Part shown: in pieces, positions 42,948-51,908 of the stretch
How the letters are laid out: each line of letters begins with the position of its first letter
How positions within the stretch are numbered: position 1 is the stretch's first letter
NCBI RefSeq assembly: GCF_024807945.1
Contig: NZ_JANUFD010000011.1
Coordinates: forward strand, 124,001-188,000
DNA length: 64,000 nucleotides
Reading direction: 5' to 3'
From: Pseudomonas sp. JUb42
GTDB lineage: Bacteria > Pseudomonadota > Gammaproteobacteria > Pseudomonadales > Pseudomonadaceae
Program-made: the position numbers and the translations under genes
Notes under the pieces: generated by a model
What the model was told of the DNA's origin: nothing
Database searches by the model: none
Seen by the model: only the letters and a program-made list of their open reading frames with translations

Positions 42948-43847
42948 TCAGCCTTCCTGGCGGTGCAGCAGAAAGCGCTTGAAGCGGCGGAAAGTGGTCA
43001 TGTTGAACTGGCGCATGGGAATGGAACGCAACAGGCTCCAGGCATGCTTTTTGTCCACCACCACAGCGTACTTGAGCGCCTTGTTGAGGATCGCCGTGCG
43101 TCCGCTCTGATACGACGGATGGCTGCTGTATGGGGCGATGGTCTGCAGGTCGGCGTCGAGCAGAACCTTGTATTTACGTGAAAGGTTGTTGGGGTGGCGC
43201 CGATAGCGCGTGACACTGACCGGCAGCACGTCGATGCCATAGCCCTGATGGGCAATCTTCAGAGTGATCTGGAAGTCCTGGACCTTGATATTCGGGTCAT
43301 AGAACCCGGCGGCCTTAAGGGCATCCATGCGATACAGCGACACCGGCGCACCGACCACCACCGCGTCGCTGAGGATTTCGTCGAAGTGCAGATGCTTGAT
43401 CTGGTCGAGTTTCTGATGCTTGGTGGTGTTGCCTTCGCTGTCCATGTAGATGATCAGCGCGCCTACGCAACCAACGTCCGGATGAGTATTCAGATATTCG
43501 GCACGTACCCGCACCGAATCCGGCAGCATCAGGTCATCAAGGTCAGGCGTGGCGACATACGCGCCCTTGGCGTAGCGCAGGCCATGATTGAGGGTCGCGC
43601 TGACACCCTGGTTTTCCTGGCGGTAGAGCTGGAAGGCATAGTGTTTTTGCAGGTCTTCGAGCATCGCGAAACTGTTATCGGTGGAACCATCATCGACGAT
43701 GATCACTTCGAAGTTTTCGTAGTTCTGCGCAAAGATGCTGGCAATCGCCCCCTCAAGAAATTTCTCGGCGTTGTAACAAGGGGCAATGATCGAGACCAGG
43801 GGCGGTATATCGGCCCGCGTTCTTATAGAAGTGAGTTCTTCAGTCAT
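42948..43847 (-). CDS. Family 2 glycosyltransferase
   Basis: 299-residue GT-A enzyme. The N-terminal nucleotide-sugar-binding part is PLVSIIAPCYNAEKFLEGAI then FEVIIVDDGSTDNSFAML; the metal-binding DxD-type motif is VATPDLDDLMLPDS at about 102-115. No membrane segments are evident, so it works at the cytoplasmic face. The upstream neighbour in the same transcript is absent (start faces a 347-nt gap); the downstream gene is an acetyltransferase, and across the gap is a polytopic membrane protein, together suggesting a small surface-glycan locus. Confidence 0.92.
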   Translation of the reverse strand: MTEELTSIRTRADIPPLVSIIAPCYNAEKFLEGAIASIFAQNYENFEVIIVDDGSTDNSFAMLEDLQKHYAFQLYRQENQGVSATLNHGLRYAKGAYVATPDLDDLMLPDSVRVRAEYLNTHPDVGCVGALIIYMDSEGNTTKHQKLDQIKHLHFDEILSDAVVVGAPVSLYRMDALKAAGFYDPNIKVQDFQITLKIAHQGYGIDVLPVSVTRYRRHPNNLSRKYKVLLDADLQTIAPYSSHPSYQSGRTAILNKALKYAVVVDKKHAWSLLRSIPMRQFNMTTFRRFKRFLLHRQEG

Positions 43848-44194
43848 AGTTCAGTGTTATCAAAACCTTCCAAGGGGCCGGCCAAGGCAGAATCTGCTTA
43901 CCATTTGCCTACAAACCCGACACATGATGAGGCAAGCACCTATCTCTTGTCATGGTTTGTATCCCATGCAAAAGCTAAAAAAATCTACATTCGACATTCA
44001 ATCGGATGTCTGGACACCGTAGCCCATGCGGGCTGGAGTAATGGTAAAGGATGAACGATATTTAATTGACAGAGGCGAATAAGTCACTCTAACAAACCGT
44101 CATTAAAGTCATTAATTTGACTAAAGAGATCGCTCTATTAAGGTGAAGACTCATGTGCTCGTCCCTGACGGCACTCACTGTTACTTCATCGTAG
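43848..44194. other. AT-rich divergent promoter region
   Basis: 347 nt between the divergent glycosyltransferase and membrane-protein genes. It is clearly more AT-rich than its surroundings and holds no REP element or convincing gene. Promoters for both directions are expected; I could not fix a -35/-10 pair with confidence. Confidence 0.5.
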
Positions 44195-45730
44195 ATGAGT
44201 CAGTACGCCATGGAAGCAGGCATTCCCAGTTCATCCTCCCTCGTTGCCACCGTTATCGACCGACGGCTGACCGTACTGCTGTTCATTCTGCCGCTCGGCC
44301 TGCTGTTGTTGGCAGCACTGGTCATCAATCATGGCCAACTGATCTATACGCTGGACGATCCCTACATTCATATCGACCTCGCCCGGCAGATCTTCAGTGG
44401 CCATTACGGAATTAACCCGGACGAGTTCTCCGCGCCATCATCCAGTGTGCTGTGGCCCTTGCTATTGGCGCCCTTCACGCCACTGGGCAACGTGCAGCTC
44501 TGGGTGCCGTTGATCCTTAACCTGCTGTTCTCCTGGCTGACATTCTCGTTGCTCAGCCAACGCCTGCAGGAACTGGGCTTCGTCCATCGGCTGATTATCC
44601 TTGGCGGCTGGCTGCTGGCTACCAACTTCTACGGCCTGATCTTCAATGGCATGGAACACTGCCTGCAGGTCTATCTGGTCGTAGTGATTGCCTGTGGCGT
44701 GCTGGGCAAGGAATACGAACAACTCGAAGTCAGTAGCCTCGGCCTGTATGCGGCGCTGCTACTCCTGCCTCTGGTGCGCTACGAAGGCATGGCCGTTTCA
44801 CTGCCAGTGCTGCTGTACCTGTTCTATCGCGGTGAATATGTGCGCTCGCTGTGCTGTAGCGCACTGCTGATCGGGCTTGTGGGAGCGTTCTCGTTGTTTC
44901 TGGCGCATTTGGGTCTGGGTTACCTGCCCTCCTCGGTCATTGCCAAGTCGGACACCACCGGAGTCGCCTCAATCCTGCGTAACCTGATCAGCCAGTTCGA
45001 CAAATACGGCTGGGTGATCCTCATTCTGCTGGTCACCTGCGGTCTGCTCTCACGGCGCAAGCCTTTGGCCGTACTGCTGCTGACAGTCACCGGCCTGCAC
45101 CTGCTGTTCGGCAAGTTCGGCTGGTTCGGCCGCTACGAGATCTATTGGCTGAGCTTTCTCGGGGTGTTCTTCCTCCACTTGGGCCGGCGCCATCTATCGG
45201 TGCGCGGCGTCGCCCTGATCTTCGGCCTGCTGCCTGTGGCCTTCGCCCAGTTGGTCTACACCACCCTGGCTACGCCTCTGGCGGCGGCGGCGATCTACAA
45301 CCAGCAATACCCGATGGCCCAGGTCGCGCACCGGCTGGACGCCCCGGTCGCGGTCAACGACCTTGGCCTGGTAGCACTGAACAACCGCCATTACGTGCTC
45401 GATCTGTGGGGCCTGGGCAGCCTGGAAGCGTTGAAGCTGCGTAAAACGGAGCAGGGTCCGGGTTGGATCGAGGCGCTGATGACTCGCAAGGGCGTGCACT
45501 ACGCGATGGTCTACGAAGAGTGGTTCCCGCAGCGACCGGCCAACTGGATCAAGGTCGGCGAGCTGAAGATGACCACACCGAAGATCGCGGCCGCAGGTGA
45601 CACCGTGGCGTTCTATGCCACCGATCGGGCCTCGGCGGGTAGACTCAAGAGCGTGATGCAGGCGTATGAGCGGGAGGTCCCGCTGGCACGCTTTCATTTC
45701 GAATACACCGATTCAGCGATCACCCCGTAA
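44195..45730 (+). CDS. Polytopic membrane protein, GT-C-like
   Basis: 511-residue inner-membrane protein with about ten hydrophobic helices (first at about 27-45, LTVLLFILPLGLLLLAALVI) and a soluble C-terminal domain of about 130 residues. Directly after TM1 is LIYTLDDPYIHIDLARQIFS, where a DD pair sits in the first periplasmic loop as in GT-C glycosyltransferases using polyprenyl-linked sugars. The C-terminal part (VNDLGLVALNNRHYVLDLWG, VHYAMVYEEWF) also recalls such proteins. The start may instead be the ATG at 44210. Exact reaction unknown; a surface-sugar role is inferred. Confidence 0.82.
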   Translation: MSQYAMEAGIPSSSSLVATVIDRRLTVLLFILPLGLLLLAALVINHGQLIYTLDDPYIHIDLARQIFSGHYGINPDEFSAPSSSVLWPLLLAPFTPLGNVQLWVPLILNLLFSWLTFSLLSQRLQELGFVHRLIILGGWLLATNFYGLIFNGMEHCLQVYLVVVIACGVLGKEYEQLEVSSLGLYAALLLLPLVRYEGMAVSLPVLLYLFYRGEYVRSLCCSALLIGLVGAFSLFLAHLGLGYLPSSVIAKSDTTGVASILRNLISQFDKYGWVILILLVTCGLLSRRKPLAVLLLTVTGLHLLFGKFGWFGRYEIYWLSFLGVFFLHLGRRHLSVRGVALIFGLLPVAFAQLVYTTLATPLAAAAIYNQQYPMAQVAHRLDAPVAVNDLGLVALNNRHYVLDLWGLGSLEALKLRKTEQGPGWIEALMTRKGVHYAMVYEEWFPQRPANWIKVGELKMTTPKIAAAGDTVAFYATDRASAGRLKSVMQAYEREVPLARFHFEYTDSAITP

Positions 45731-45742
45731 AACGACACCCAC

Positions 45743-45775
45743 AAAAAAGCCCCGCTCCTCAACGAGGAACGGGGC
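45743..45775 (-). terminator. Terminator of the cyo operon
   Basis: GCCCCG...CGGGGC stem with an inner CCTC/GAGG helix; on the minus strand it is followed by TTTTTT. It lies 21 nt beyond cyoE. Confidence 0.88.
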
Positions 45776-45795
45776 CTGGGTATTTCTGCTTCAGG

Positions 45796-46683
45796 TTACG
45801 GTGCGTACGTCAGCAACAACTCTTTGGTTACCTGAAAGTCCACCGACATCATCACGCTCAGGGCAGTGATGGTGAAGATGGAAAACACGAACAGCTTGCG
45901 CGCCCAGACGGTGTCATCGACAGCCTTGTAGCCTTTCCAGGCCATGTACAACCAGTACATGCCCATGCCTGCCGCAACGGCCAGGTAGTTAAGGCCAGCA
46001 TAGCCGCCGAAGGTCAACATCAGTGTGGCAATGAGGAACGCCAGGATGTAGATCAGGATATGACGCTTGGCCACCGGGATGCCGCGCTCAACCGGAAGAA
46101 CCGGAATCTTGGCAGCCAGGTAGTCATTGAAGCGGAAGATCGCGATGGCGTAGGAATGCGGCATCTGCCACAGACTGAACATCACCAGCAGGGTCAGCGC
46201 CGCGAGGTCGAAGTGATTGCTCACCGCGACATAGCCGATCACCGGAGGCATCGCCCCCGACAAGCTGCCGACGAGGGTGCCGTGTACGGATTTGCGTTTC
46301 AGCCACAGGCTGTACAAGCCCACGTAGATGACAAAACCGATCACTGCAAACAACGCCGCCAGGGGCGTTGCGTATGTGTACAGCAGACCTACGCCGCCAA
46401 GGCCAAGCACCGTGGCATAGAGCAGGGCCAGTTTCACTGAAACCAGGCCCTGAACCAGAACACGATTACGCGTGCGCTCCATCTTCACGTCGATGTCGCG
46501 GTCGATGCAGTTGTTGAAAACACAACCGGACGCCACAACCAGAGAAGTGCCTATGACTGCCGCCAGGAACACGACAAAGTCGATATGCCCTTTGGAAGCC
46601 AGAAAAAAGCCACCCGCCACCGAAAGCACGTTACCGAAAATGATCCCCGGTTTGGTGATTTGGATAAAGTGCTTCAGGGACAT
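45796..46683 (-). CDS. cyoE: Protoheme IX farnesyltransferase (heme O synthase)
   Basis: Polytopic UbiA-family enzyme that farnesylates heme B to heme O for the cytochrome bo3 oxidase. The 295 residues form seven to nine membrane helices. The prenyl-diphosphate-binding motif is NNCIDRDIDVKMERTRNRVL (about 58-77); a second acidic region is near RFNDYLAAKIPVLPVERG. It is the last gene of the cyo operon, 10 nt after cyoD. Confidence 0.97.
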   Translation of the reverse strand: MSLKHFIQITKPGIIFGNVLSVAGGFFLASKGHIDFVVFLAAVIGTSLVVASGCVFNNCIDRDIDVKMERTRNRVLVQGLVSVKLALLYATVLGLGGVGLLYTYATPLAALFAVIGFVIYVGLYSLWLKRKSVHGTLVGSLSGAMPPVIGYVAVSNHFDLAALTLLVMFSLWQMPHSYAIAIFRFNDYLAAKIPVLPVERGIPVAKRHILIYILAFLIATLMLTFGGYAGLNYLAVAAGMGMYWLYMAWKGYKAVDDTVWARKLFVFSIFTITALSVMMSVDFQVTKELLLTYAP

Positions 46684-46693
46684 GCGGTTTTCC

Positions 46694-47026
46694 TCAGTGC
46701 GCCATCATTTCGGTGTGGATGCTGAACATGATCCACAGCGACAGACCGACCAGCAGGACAATCACCAGCGCGGCAAAAGCCAGCGCCGTGACGTTGTTAC
46801 GCTGAGCTGCCGAGCGGTCCAGGTGCAGGAAGTACACCAGGTGGACCACAACCTGAACCACTGCGAAGATCAGCACGATCCACAGGGTCGCGGCCTTCGA
46901 CAGCGACGGGTACATCACCAGGCCGAAAGGAATGGCGGTCAGGATAATCGACAGTACGAAGCCGATTACGTACGACTTGACGCTGCCGTGGCTGGCGTCG
47001 TCGTGATGAGCGTCATGGTTCGCCAT
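46694..47026 (-). CDS. cyoD: Cytochrome bo3 ubiquinol oxidase subunit IV
   Basis: 110-residue membrane subunit with three helices (YVIGFVLSIILTAIPFGLVM, LWIVLIFAVVQVVVHLVYFL, ALAFAALVIVLLVGLSLWIM). It stabilises the oxidase core and helps copper insertion in E. coli. The His-rich N-terminus (MANHDAHHDDASHG) is common in Pseudomonas. It directly abuts cyoC with no spacer. Confidence 0.96.
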   Translation of the reverse strand: MANHDAHHDDASHGSVKSYVIGFVLSIILTAIPFGLVMYPSLSKAATLWIVLIFAVVQVVVHLVYFLHLDRSAAQRNNVTALAFAALVIVLLVGLSLWIMFSIHTEMMAH

Positions 47027-47653
47027 TTACAAGGTCCCCATCAGATAAACAACGGTGAATACACAGATCCAGACCACGTCCAGGAAGTGCCAGAACAGGC
47101 TCAGGCAGCTCAGACGCGTGGTGTTGGTTGGAGTCAGGCCGTTTTTCCAGACCTGATACATCATGACTGCCATCCAGATCAGACCGCTGGTCACGTGCAG
47201 ACCGTGGGTACCGATCAGGGTGAAGAAGCCCGACAGGAAGCCGCTGCGCTGAGGACCAAAGCCTTCGGAGATCAGCTTGTGGAACTCGTTGACCTCCATG
47301 ACGATGAAGCCCAGGCCGAACAGGAAGGTGATGAACAACCAACCCAGAACCTGGCTCTTCTTGCCTTTGAACAACGCCAGCATGGCGAAGCCGTAGGTGA
47401 TACTACTCAACAGCAGGAACGCTGTTTCGCCCAGTACATACGGCAGTTCGAAGATGTCATGACCCGACGGGCCGCCGGCGAAGTTATTCGCCAGCACCGC
47501 GTAGGTTGCGAAGATCGACGCGAACAACACGCAGTCGGTCATCAGGTAGAGCCAGAAACCGAATACGGTCATTGGCCCACTGTCGTGGTGCTCATCGTGA
47601 TCATGGTCATGATCGTGACCGTGGGCGTCAGCATTCATTACTAAGTTCGACAT
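47027..47653 (-). CDS. cyoC: Cytochrome bo3 ubiquinol oxidase subunit III
   Basis: 208-residue, five-helix membrane subunit without redox centres. After a histidine/aspartate-rich leader (DAHGHDHDHDHDEHHDSG) the family segments are FGFWLYLMTDCVLFASIFAT, LLSSITYGFAMLALFKGK and GTHGLHVTSGLIWMAVMMYQ. It starts 3 nt after cyoB. The His-rich leader might bind metal, but could be neutral. Confidence 0.96.
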   Translation of the reverse strand: MSNLVMNADAHGHDHDHDHDEHHDSGPMTVFGFWLYLMTDCVLFASIFATYAVLANNFAGGPSGHDIFELPYVLGETAFLLLSSITYGFAMLALFKGKKSQVLGWLFITFLFGLGFIVMEVNEFHKLISEGFGPQRSGFLSGFFTLIGTHGLHVTSGLIWMAVMMYQVWKNGLTPTNTTRLSCLSLFWHFLDVVWICVFTVVYLMGTL

Positions 47654-47656
47654 GTT

Positions 47657-49669
47657 TTACACCTGCCCCAGCGAGGATTTGACAGGAGTGATTGCGCCAA
47701 CCGACGCCAGCACTTTCTGTTGCTCACCTTCAATACGCGCCACTTCGGAAGCAGGAACCATGTAGCCCTGGTCATCACGTGCAGCATGAATTACGAAGTA
47801 GACAAGGGTACCGACCAGGCTTACGCCAGCCAGCCACCAGATGTGCCAGATCATGGCAAAACCGAAGACGGTGATCAGCGCGCCCATCACCAGGCCAGTG
47901 GCGGTGTTGTGCGGCATGTGGATCGGCTTGTACTGGGCTGGAACCTTGTACGCCTCGCCAGCACGCTTGATTGCGGTGAAAGCGTCGATATCGGTAGCTT
48001 TCGGCAATTCAGCGAAGTTGTAGAACGGCGGTGGCGACGAAGTGGACCATTCCAGGGTGTGGCCATTCCATGGGTCACCGGTCAGGTCACGGTTCTGCTC
48101 GCGGTCACGGATACTGACGTACAGCTGGATCAGCTGGCAGGCAATACCACAGGCGATCAGCAACGCACCGAAGAAGGCAACGTGCAGGTATGGGGTCCAC
48201 AGTGGGTTGTCAGTCATGTTCAGGCGACGGGTCATGCCCATGAAGCCCAGAGCGTAGAGCGGCATGAACGCGACGAAGAAGCCGACGAACCAGAAACCGA
48301 ACGCAGCCTTGCCCCAGCCTTCGTGCAGCTTGAAGCCGAACGCTTTCGGGAACCAGAACGCGAAGCCAGCGATGTAACCGAAGACCGCACCGCCGATGAT
48401 GACGTTGTGGAAGTGAGCGATTACGAACAGGCTGTTGTGCAGAACGAAGTCAGCACCCGGGATAGCCAGCAGTACGCCGGTCATACCACCGATGGAGAAG
48501 GTGATCATGAAGCCCAGGGTCCAGAACACTGGCGCGGTGAAGCGCAGGCGACCGTGGTAGATGGTGAACAGCCAGTTGAACAGCTTCACACCCGTCGGGA
48601 TCGCAATCAGCATCGTCGCCAGACCGAAGAAGGCGTTGACGTTGGCACCCGAACCCATGGTGAAGAAGTGGTGCAGCCAGACCATGAAGCCCAGGACAGT
48701 GATGACACCACTGGCCACGACCATGGAGGTATGACCGAACAGGCGCTTGCCGGTGAACGTCGAGATGACTTCGGAGAAGACACCGAACGCAGGCAGTACC
48801 AGGATGTAAACCTCAGGGTGACCCCAGGCCCAGAACAGGTTCACGTACATCATTGGGTTACCGCCCAATTCGTTCGTGAAGATGTGGAAGCCCAGATAAC
48901 GGTCAAGGGTCAGCAGAACCATGGTTGCAGCCAGGATCGGGAACGAAGCCACGATCAGGACGTTTGCCCAGGTGCAGGTCCAGGTGAAGATCGGCATGTC
49001 CATCATTTTCATGCCGGGGGTACGCATTTTCAGCACGGTGGCCAGGAAGTTGACCCCCGTCAGCGTTGTCCCGATACCGGATATCTGTAGAGCCCAGATG
49101 TAGTAGTCGACACCCACGCCAGGGCTATAGGCCAGACCCGACAGCGGCGGATAGGCAACCCAGCCGGTACGGGCGAATTCGCCGACGCCCAGGGACAGGT
49201 TGATCAGCACGACGCCGGAAACCAGCAGCCAGAAGCTCAACGAGTTGAGGAACGGGAATGCCACGTCACGGGCACCGATCTGCAGCGGCAGAACGATGTT
49301 CATCAGGCCGGTGAAGAAAGGCATCGCCATGAAGATGATCATGATCACACCGTGAGCGGTGAAGATCTGGTCATAGTGTTCAGGCGGCAAGTAGCCTTCG
49401 TTACCGTTGGTAGCCACGGCGAGCTGGGCGCGCATCATGATGGCGTCGGCAAAACCGCGCAGCAGCATGATCATGGCAACGACGATGTACATCACGCCGA
49501 TTTTCTTGTGGTCGACGGACGTCAGCCACTCGGACCAGAGGTAGTTCCACTTCTTGAAATAGGTGATGACAGCAACCAGCGATATGCCGAGAAGCGCGAC
49601 CACCGATAGCGTGATCATGACGATCGGTACGTGAAACGGTACCGCGTCGAGCGTTAATTTACCAAACAT
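47657..49669 (-). CDS. cyoB: Cytochrome bo3 ubiquinol oxidase subunit I
   Basis: Catalytic subunit (670 residues, about 15 membrane helices) that reduces oxygen to water and pumps protons. Ligands are visible: low-spin heme His in FTAHGVIMIIFMAM and FVIAHFHNVIIGG, CuB histidines in WAWGHPEVYILVLPAFG (with the cross-linked Tyr) and VWLHHFFTMGSG. The C-terminal extension with extra helices is normal for bo3 types. It follows cyoA by 3 nt. Confidence 0.98.
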   Translation of the reverse strand: MFGKLTLDAVPFHVPIVMITLSVVALLGISLVAVITYFKKWNYLWSEWLTSVDHKKIGVMYIVVAMIMLLRGFADAIMMRAQLAVATNGNEGYLPPEHYDQIFTAHGVIMIIFMAMPFFTGLMNIVLPLQIGARDVAFPFLNSLSFWLLVSGVVLINLSLGVGEFARTGWVAYPPLSGLAYSPGVGVDYYIWALQISGIGTTLTGVNFLATVLKMRTPGMKMMDMPIFTWTCTWANVLIVASFPILAATMVLLTLDRYLGFHIFTNELGGNPMMYVNLFWAWGHPEVYILVLPAFGVFSEVISTFTGKRLFGHTSMVVASGVITVLGFMVWLHHFFTMGSGANVNAFFGLATMLIAIPTGVKLFNWLFTIYHGRLRFTAPVFWTLGFMITFSIGGMTGVLLAIPGADFVLHNSLFVIAHFHNVIIGGAVFGYIAGFAFWFPKAFGFKLHEGWGKAAFGFWFVGFFVAFMPLYALGFMGMTRRLNMTDNPLWTPYLHVAFFGALLIACGIACQLIQLYVSIRDREQNRDLTGDPWNGHTLEWSTSSPPPFYNFAELPKATDIDAFTAIKRAGEAYKVPAQYKPIHMPHNTATGLVMGALITVFGFAMIWHIWWLAGVSLVGTLVYFVIHAARDDQGYMVPASEVARIEGEQQKVLASVGAITPVKSSLGQV

Positions 49670-49672
49670 CGT

Positions 49673-50608
49673 TTACTCCTCTGCCCCAGCAGCTGAATGC
49701 TTACCCATGTCCATCCCTTCCATCCCGGCTACTTCTTTGCCTTCGTGGTGCGGCGTGCCCCGTTTCATGCCTTCGTACTTGTCGACGATGATCTTGAACA
49801 GGTCTGGCGTGTACGAAGAATAGAGCTCGACAGGATTGCGTTCGCTTGGTTTGGCCAGTGCGGCGTATTCAGCCGTTTCAAGCCGTTTTGGTGATTTCTT
49901 GACATCAGCAACCCAGGCGTCGAAATCAGCCTGGGAAGTGGCGGTGGCCGTGAACTTCATGCCGGTGAAACCTTCGCCGCTGTAGTTGGCGGAGATACCG
50001 TCGAATTCACCCTTCTCGTTGGCGATCAGGTGCAGTTTGGTCTGCATGCCCGCCATCGCGTAGATCTGGCCGCCCAGCGCCGGGATGAAGAACGAGTTCA
50101 TCACCGAGTCGGAAGTGATCTGGAAGTTGACCGGAGTGTTGGCCGGGAAGACGATCTTGTTGACCGTGGCGATCCCTTGTTCCGGGTAGATGAACAGCCA
50201 TTTCCAGTCCAGCGAGACAACCTGGATGGTAACCGGCTTGACGTCGGACTCAAGCGGACGATAAGGGTCCAGTGCGTGGGTCGACTTGTAGGTGATGATG
50301 CCCAGGAAGATCAGCAGGATCAGTGGCACGCCCCAGACCGCAACTTCGATCTTGGTGGAGTGCGACCAGTCAGGCAGGTAAGTGGCCTTGGTGTTGGATG
50401 CGCGATATTTCCACGCGAACGCGATAGTCATCAGGATGACCGGAACGACCACGACCAGCATCAGCAGAGTTGCCGTGATGATCAGATCCTTTTCGGCCAT
50501 ACCGACCTGCCCTTTCGGTTCAAGCAGGGTCATCCCGCAACCACTAAGCAAAAGCATGCTGAAAAGGGCCAAGAAGCCAAACAATCTGGGGTACCTTTTT
50601 TTACTCAT
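49673..50608 (-). CDS. cyoA: Cytochrome bo3 ubiquinol oxidase subunit II
   Basis: 311-residue lipoprotein subunit. The start at 50608 (AGAGG 7 nt upstream) gives a signal peptide with lipobox LLSGC (Cys near residue 24), then two membrane helices (LIITATLLMLVVVVPVILMT and IEVAVWGVPLILLIFLGIIT) and a periplasmic cupredoxin domain (SLDWKWLFIYPEQGIATVNK, SVMNSFFIPALGGQIYAMAG) that lacks the CuA cysteines, as in quinol oxidases. The long in-frame extension to 50719 is rejected. It heads the operon. Confidence 0.97.
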   Translation of the reverse strand: MSKKRYPRLFGFLALFSMLLLSGCGMTLLEPKGQVGMAEKDLIITATLLMLVVVVPVILMTIAFAWKYRASNTKATYLPDWSHSTKIEVAVWGVPLILLIFLGIITYKSTHALDPYRPLESDVKPVTIQVVSLDWKWLFIYPEQGIATVNKIVFPANTPVNFQITSDSVMNSFFIPALGGQIYAMAGMQTKLHLIANEKGEFDGISANYSGEGFTGMKFTATATSQADFDAWVADVKKSPKRLETAEYAALAKPSERNPVELYSSYTPDLFKIIVDKYEGMKRGTPHHEGKEVAGMEGMDMGKHSAAGAEE

Positions 50609-50851
50609 CTCACAACCTCTAAAGCAGCTCGCGCAGTGCAGTTGGGTTTCGACCGCCAACACTTCACCCTGCCGGTGTTGGCATGTTTTTTTGAATTGAA
50701 CAGGGGCCTGCCGACACACACTCGGGCGTTACGACAAATCCGGTTATTGCGATGATTTCTTATTCGATTGGTGGGCAACGAGCCTGTCTGAGGGGCCAAT
50801 TCCATTTGGCGCAGACATCGAAAATATCCGCTGAAGCCGCTGTCTACCGGG

Positions 50852-50883
50852 GGTTTCGGGCGTATGCAGAAACGCCTGAAACC
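50852..50883 (-). promoter_or_regulatory. Long hairpin upstream of cyoA
   Basis: GGTTTCGGGCGT (50852-50863) and ACGCCTGAAACC (50872-50883) form a 12-bp inverted repeat with one G-U-type mismatch and an 8-nt loop. It lies some 245-275 nt before the cyoA start, in the 462-nt gap 50609-51070. No T-run follows; promoter positions in the gap could not be fixed. Confidence 0.5.
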
Positions 50884-51027
50884 TCGAAAATTGCTGATCG
50901 CCAAGCCAGGCTGGCCGATAAGTGCTGGCGATTGTAGATACGTAAGATTTTGTTGACTATGCCTTATTTTGCAACAGTAATTTACAGGATTGGCAACAAT
51001 ACGAAAATAATCTGCATTCAGCCCTTG

Positions 51028-51066
51028 AAAAAAACCCGCTTTTTTTGACCTGAAGCGGGTTTTTTC
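51028..51066 (-). terminator. Intrinsic terminator after dsbB
   Basis: AAACCCGCTT/AAGCGGGTTT stem with T/A flanks, just past the dsbB stop; the minus strand ends in a T-run. It also insulates the cyoA upstream region. Confidence 0.88.
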
Positions 51067-51070
51067 ACGC

Positions 51071-51595
51071 TTAAAGACCTTGCAAACCGCGCGGCTTTCG
51101 ACGATTGCGAATAACCCCCAGCGGAACCAGCACAGCGGTCAGAACGAATGCGACCAGCGCCCACTGCGCCAAGGATAGACCGAGAATCGGCGGATAGGGA
51201 GTCGTGCAGAAACCACTCACCTGAAATACCATCGGCAACAGGTTGGCCAGCGGCAGACCATCGACGATCGGTTGCAGCACATCGATGCCGCAGCTTTCGC
51301 TTGGATGGGCAAGAATCCAGGCGTGGTTGCCAGCCGCCGCGATACCGCCCAGGGCACTGAGTACGACCAAAGTTTCAAACAGCGTGACGCTGCGGCTGCC
51401 CGGCATGGCGGCGCCGATGAACGCGAAGATGGCGATGAGCAGCAAGGCGTAGCGCTGCAGGATGCACAGCGGGCACGGCGCTTCAGCCAGCACCACCTGC
51501 ATGTACAACGCGCCGCCGATCAGGGCCAGGCAGATCAGCCCCAGCAGGACCAGAAAGCGTTTCTCGCGTTTTAGGTACAACGTGTTGTTGCTCAT
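51071..51595 (-). CDS. dsbB: Disulfide bond formation protein DsbB
   Basis: 174-residue inner-membrane protein that reoxidises DsbA using quinone. Four membrane helices; the first Cys pair is in EAPCPLCILQRYALL and the second pair of periplasmic cysteines in PSESCGIDVLQ and SGFCTTPYP. ATG 51595 is chosen because GGAAGG is then 7 nt upstream; the upstream extension to 51820 is not coding-like. Situated between hmp and the cyo operon, whose quinones it uses. Confidence 0.94.
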   Translation of the reverse strand: MSNNTLYLKREKRFLVLLGLICLALIGGALYMQVVLAEAPCPLCILQRYALLLIAIFAFIGAAMPGSRSVTLFETLVVLSALGGIAAAGNHAWILAHPSESCGIDVLQPIVDGLPLANLLPMVFQVSGFCTTPYPPILGLSLAQWALVAFVLTAVLVPLGVIRNRRKPRGLQGL

Positions 51596-51822
51596 TCCCA
51601 TACCTTCCGAAGGTTTCCCGTTGAGGGTGACGGCAGACGCACCCGGCGCCCGACAGCCGGTCATGATCAGGCGCACCTGCCGACAACTCAAGGACGAAAC
51701 CGCCATACGGATACATTTGGTCGCTCGATGGCATGCCGCCCGCCGCGAGGGGAACTGTCCCGGCACAAACACCGTCTCAGTTCGCCTGCGCCTGCCAATC
51801 GCCGGGCAGCCGAAAACCACAC

Positions 51823-51903
51823 CCTTCTATATATATAGAAGGATGCGGCCATTTGTCGCACACACCTCTTCTATATATAGAAGGGATGCGGCCATTTGTC
51901 GCA
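51823..51903. repeat. Two tandem 43-bp units with AT palindromes
   Basis: Each unit is a perfect palindrome (20 bp at 51823-51842, core TTCTATATATATAGAA; 16 bp at 51868-51883, TTCTATATATAGAA) followed by an identical 20-nt segment GGATGCGGCCATTTGTCGCA (51841-51860 and 51884-51903). It lies in the 313-nt gap 51596-51908, just beyond the hmp stop codon and about 230 nt upstream of dsbB. The first copy has two extra TA bases in the palindrome. Confidence 0.85.
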
Positions 51904-51908
51904 GCGGA

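Noticed and set aside
47720..49090. A 456-codon plus-strand frame
   Set aside because: Antisense to cyoB.
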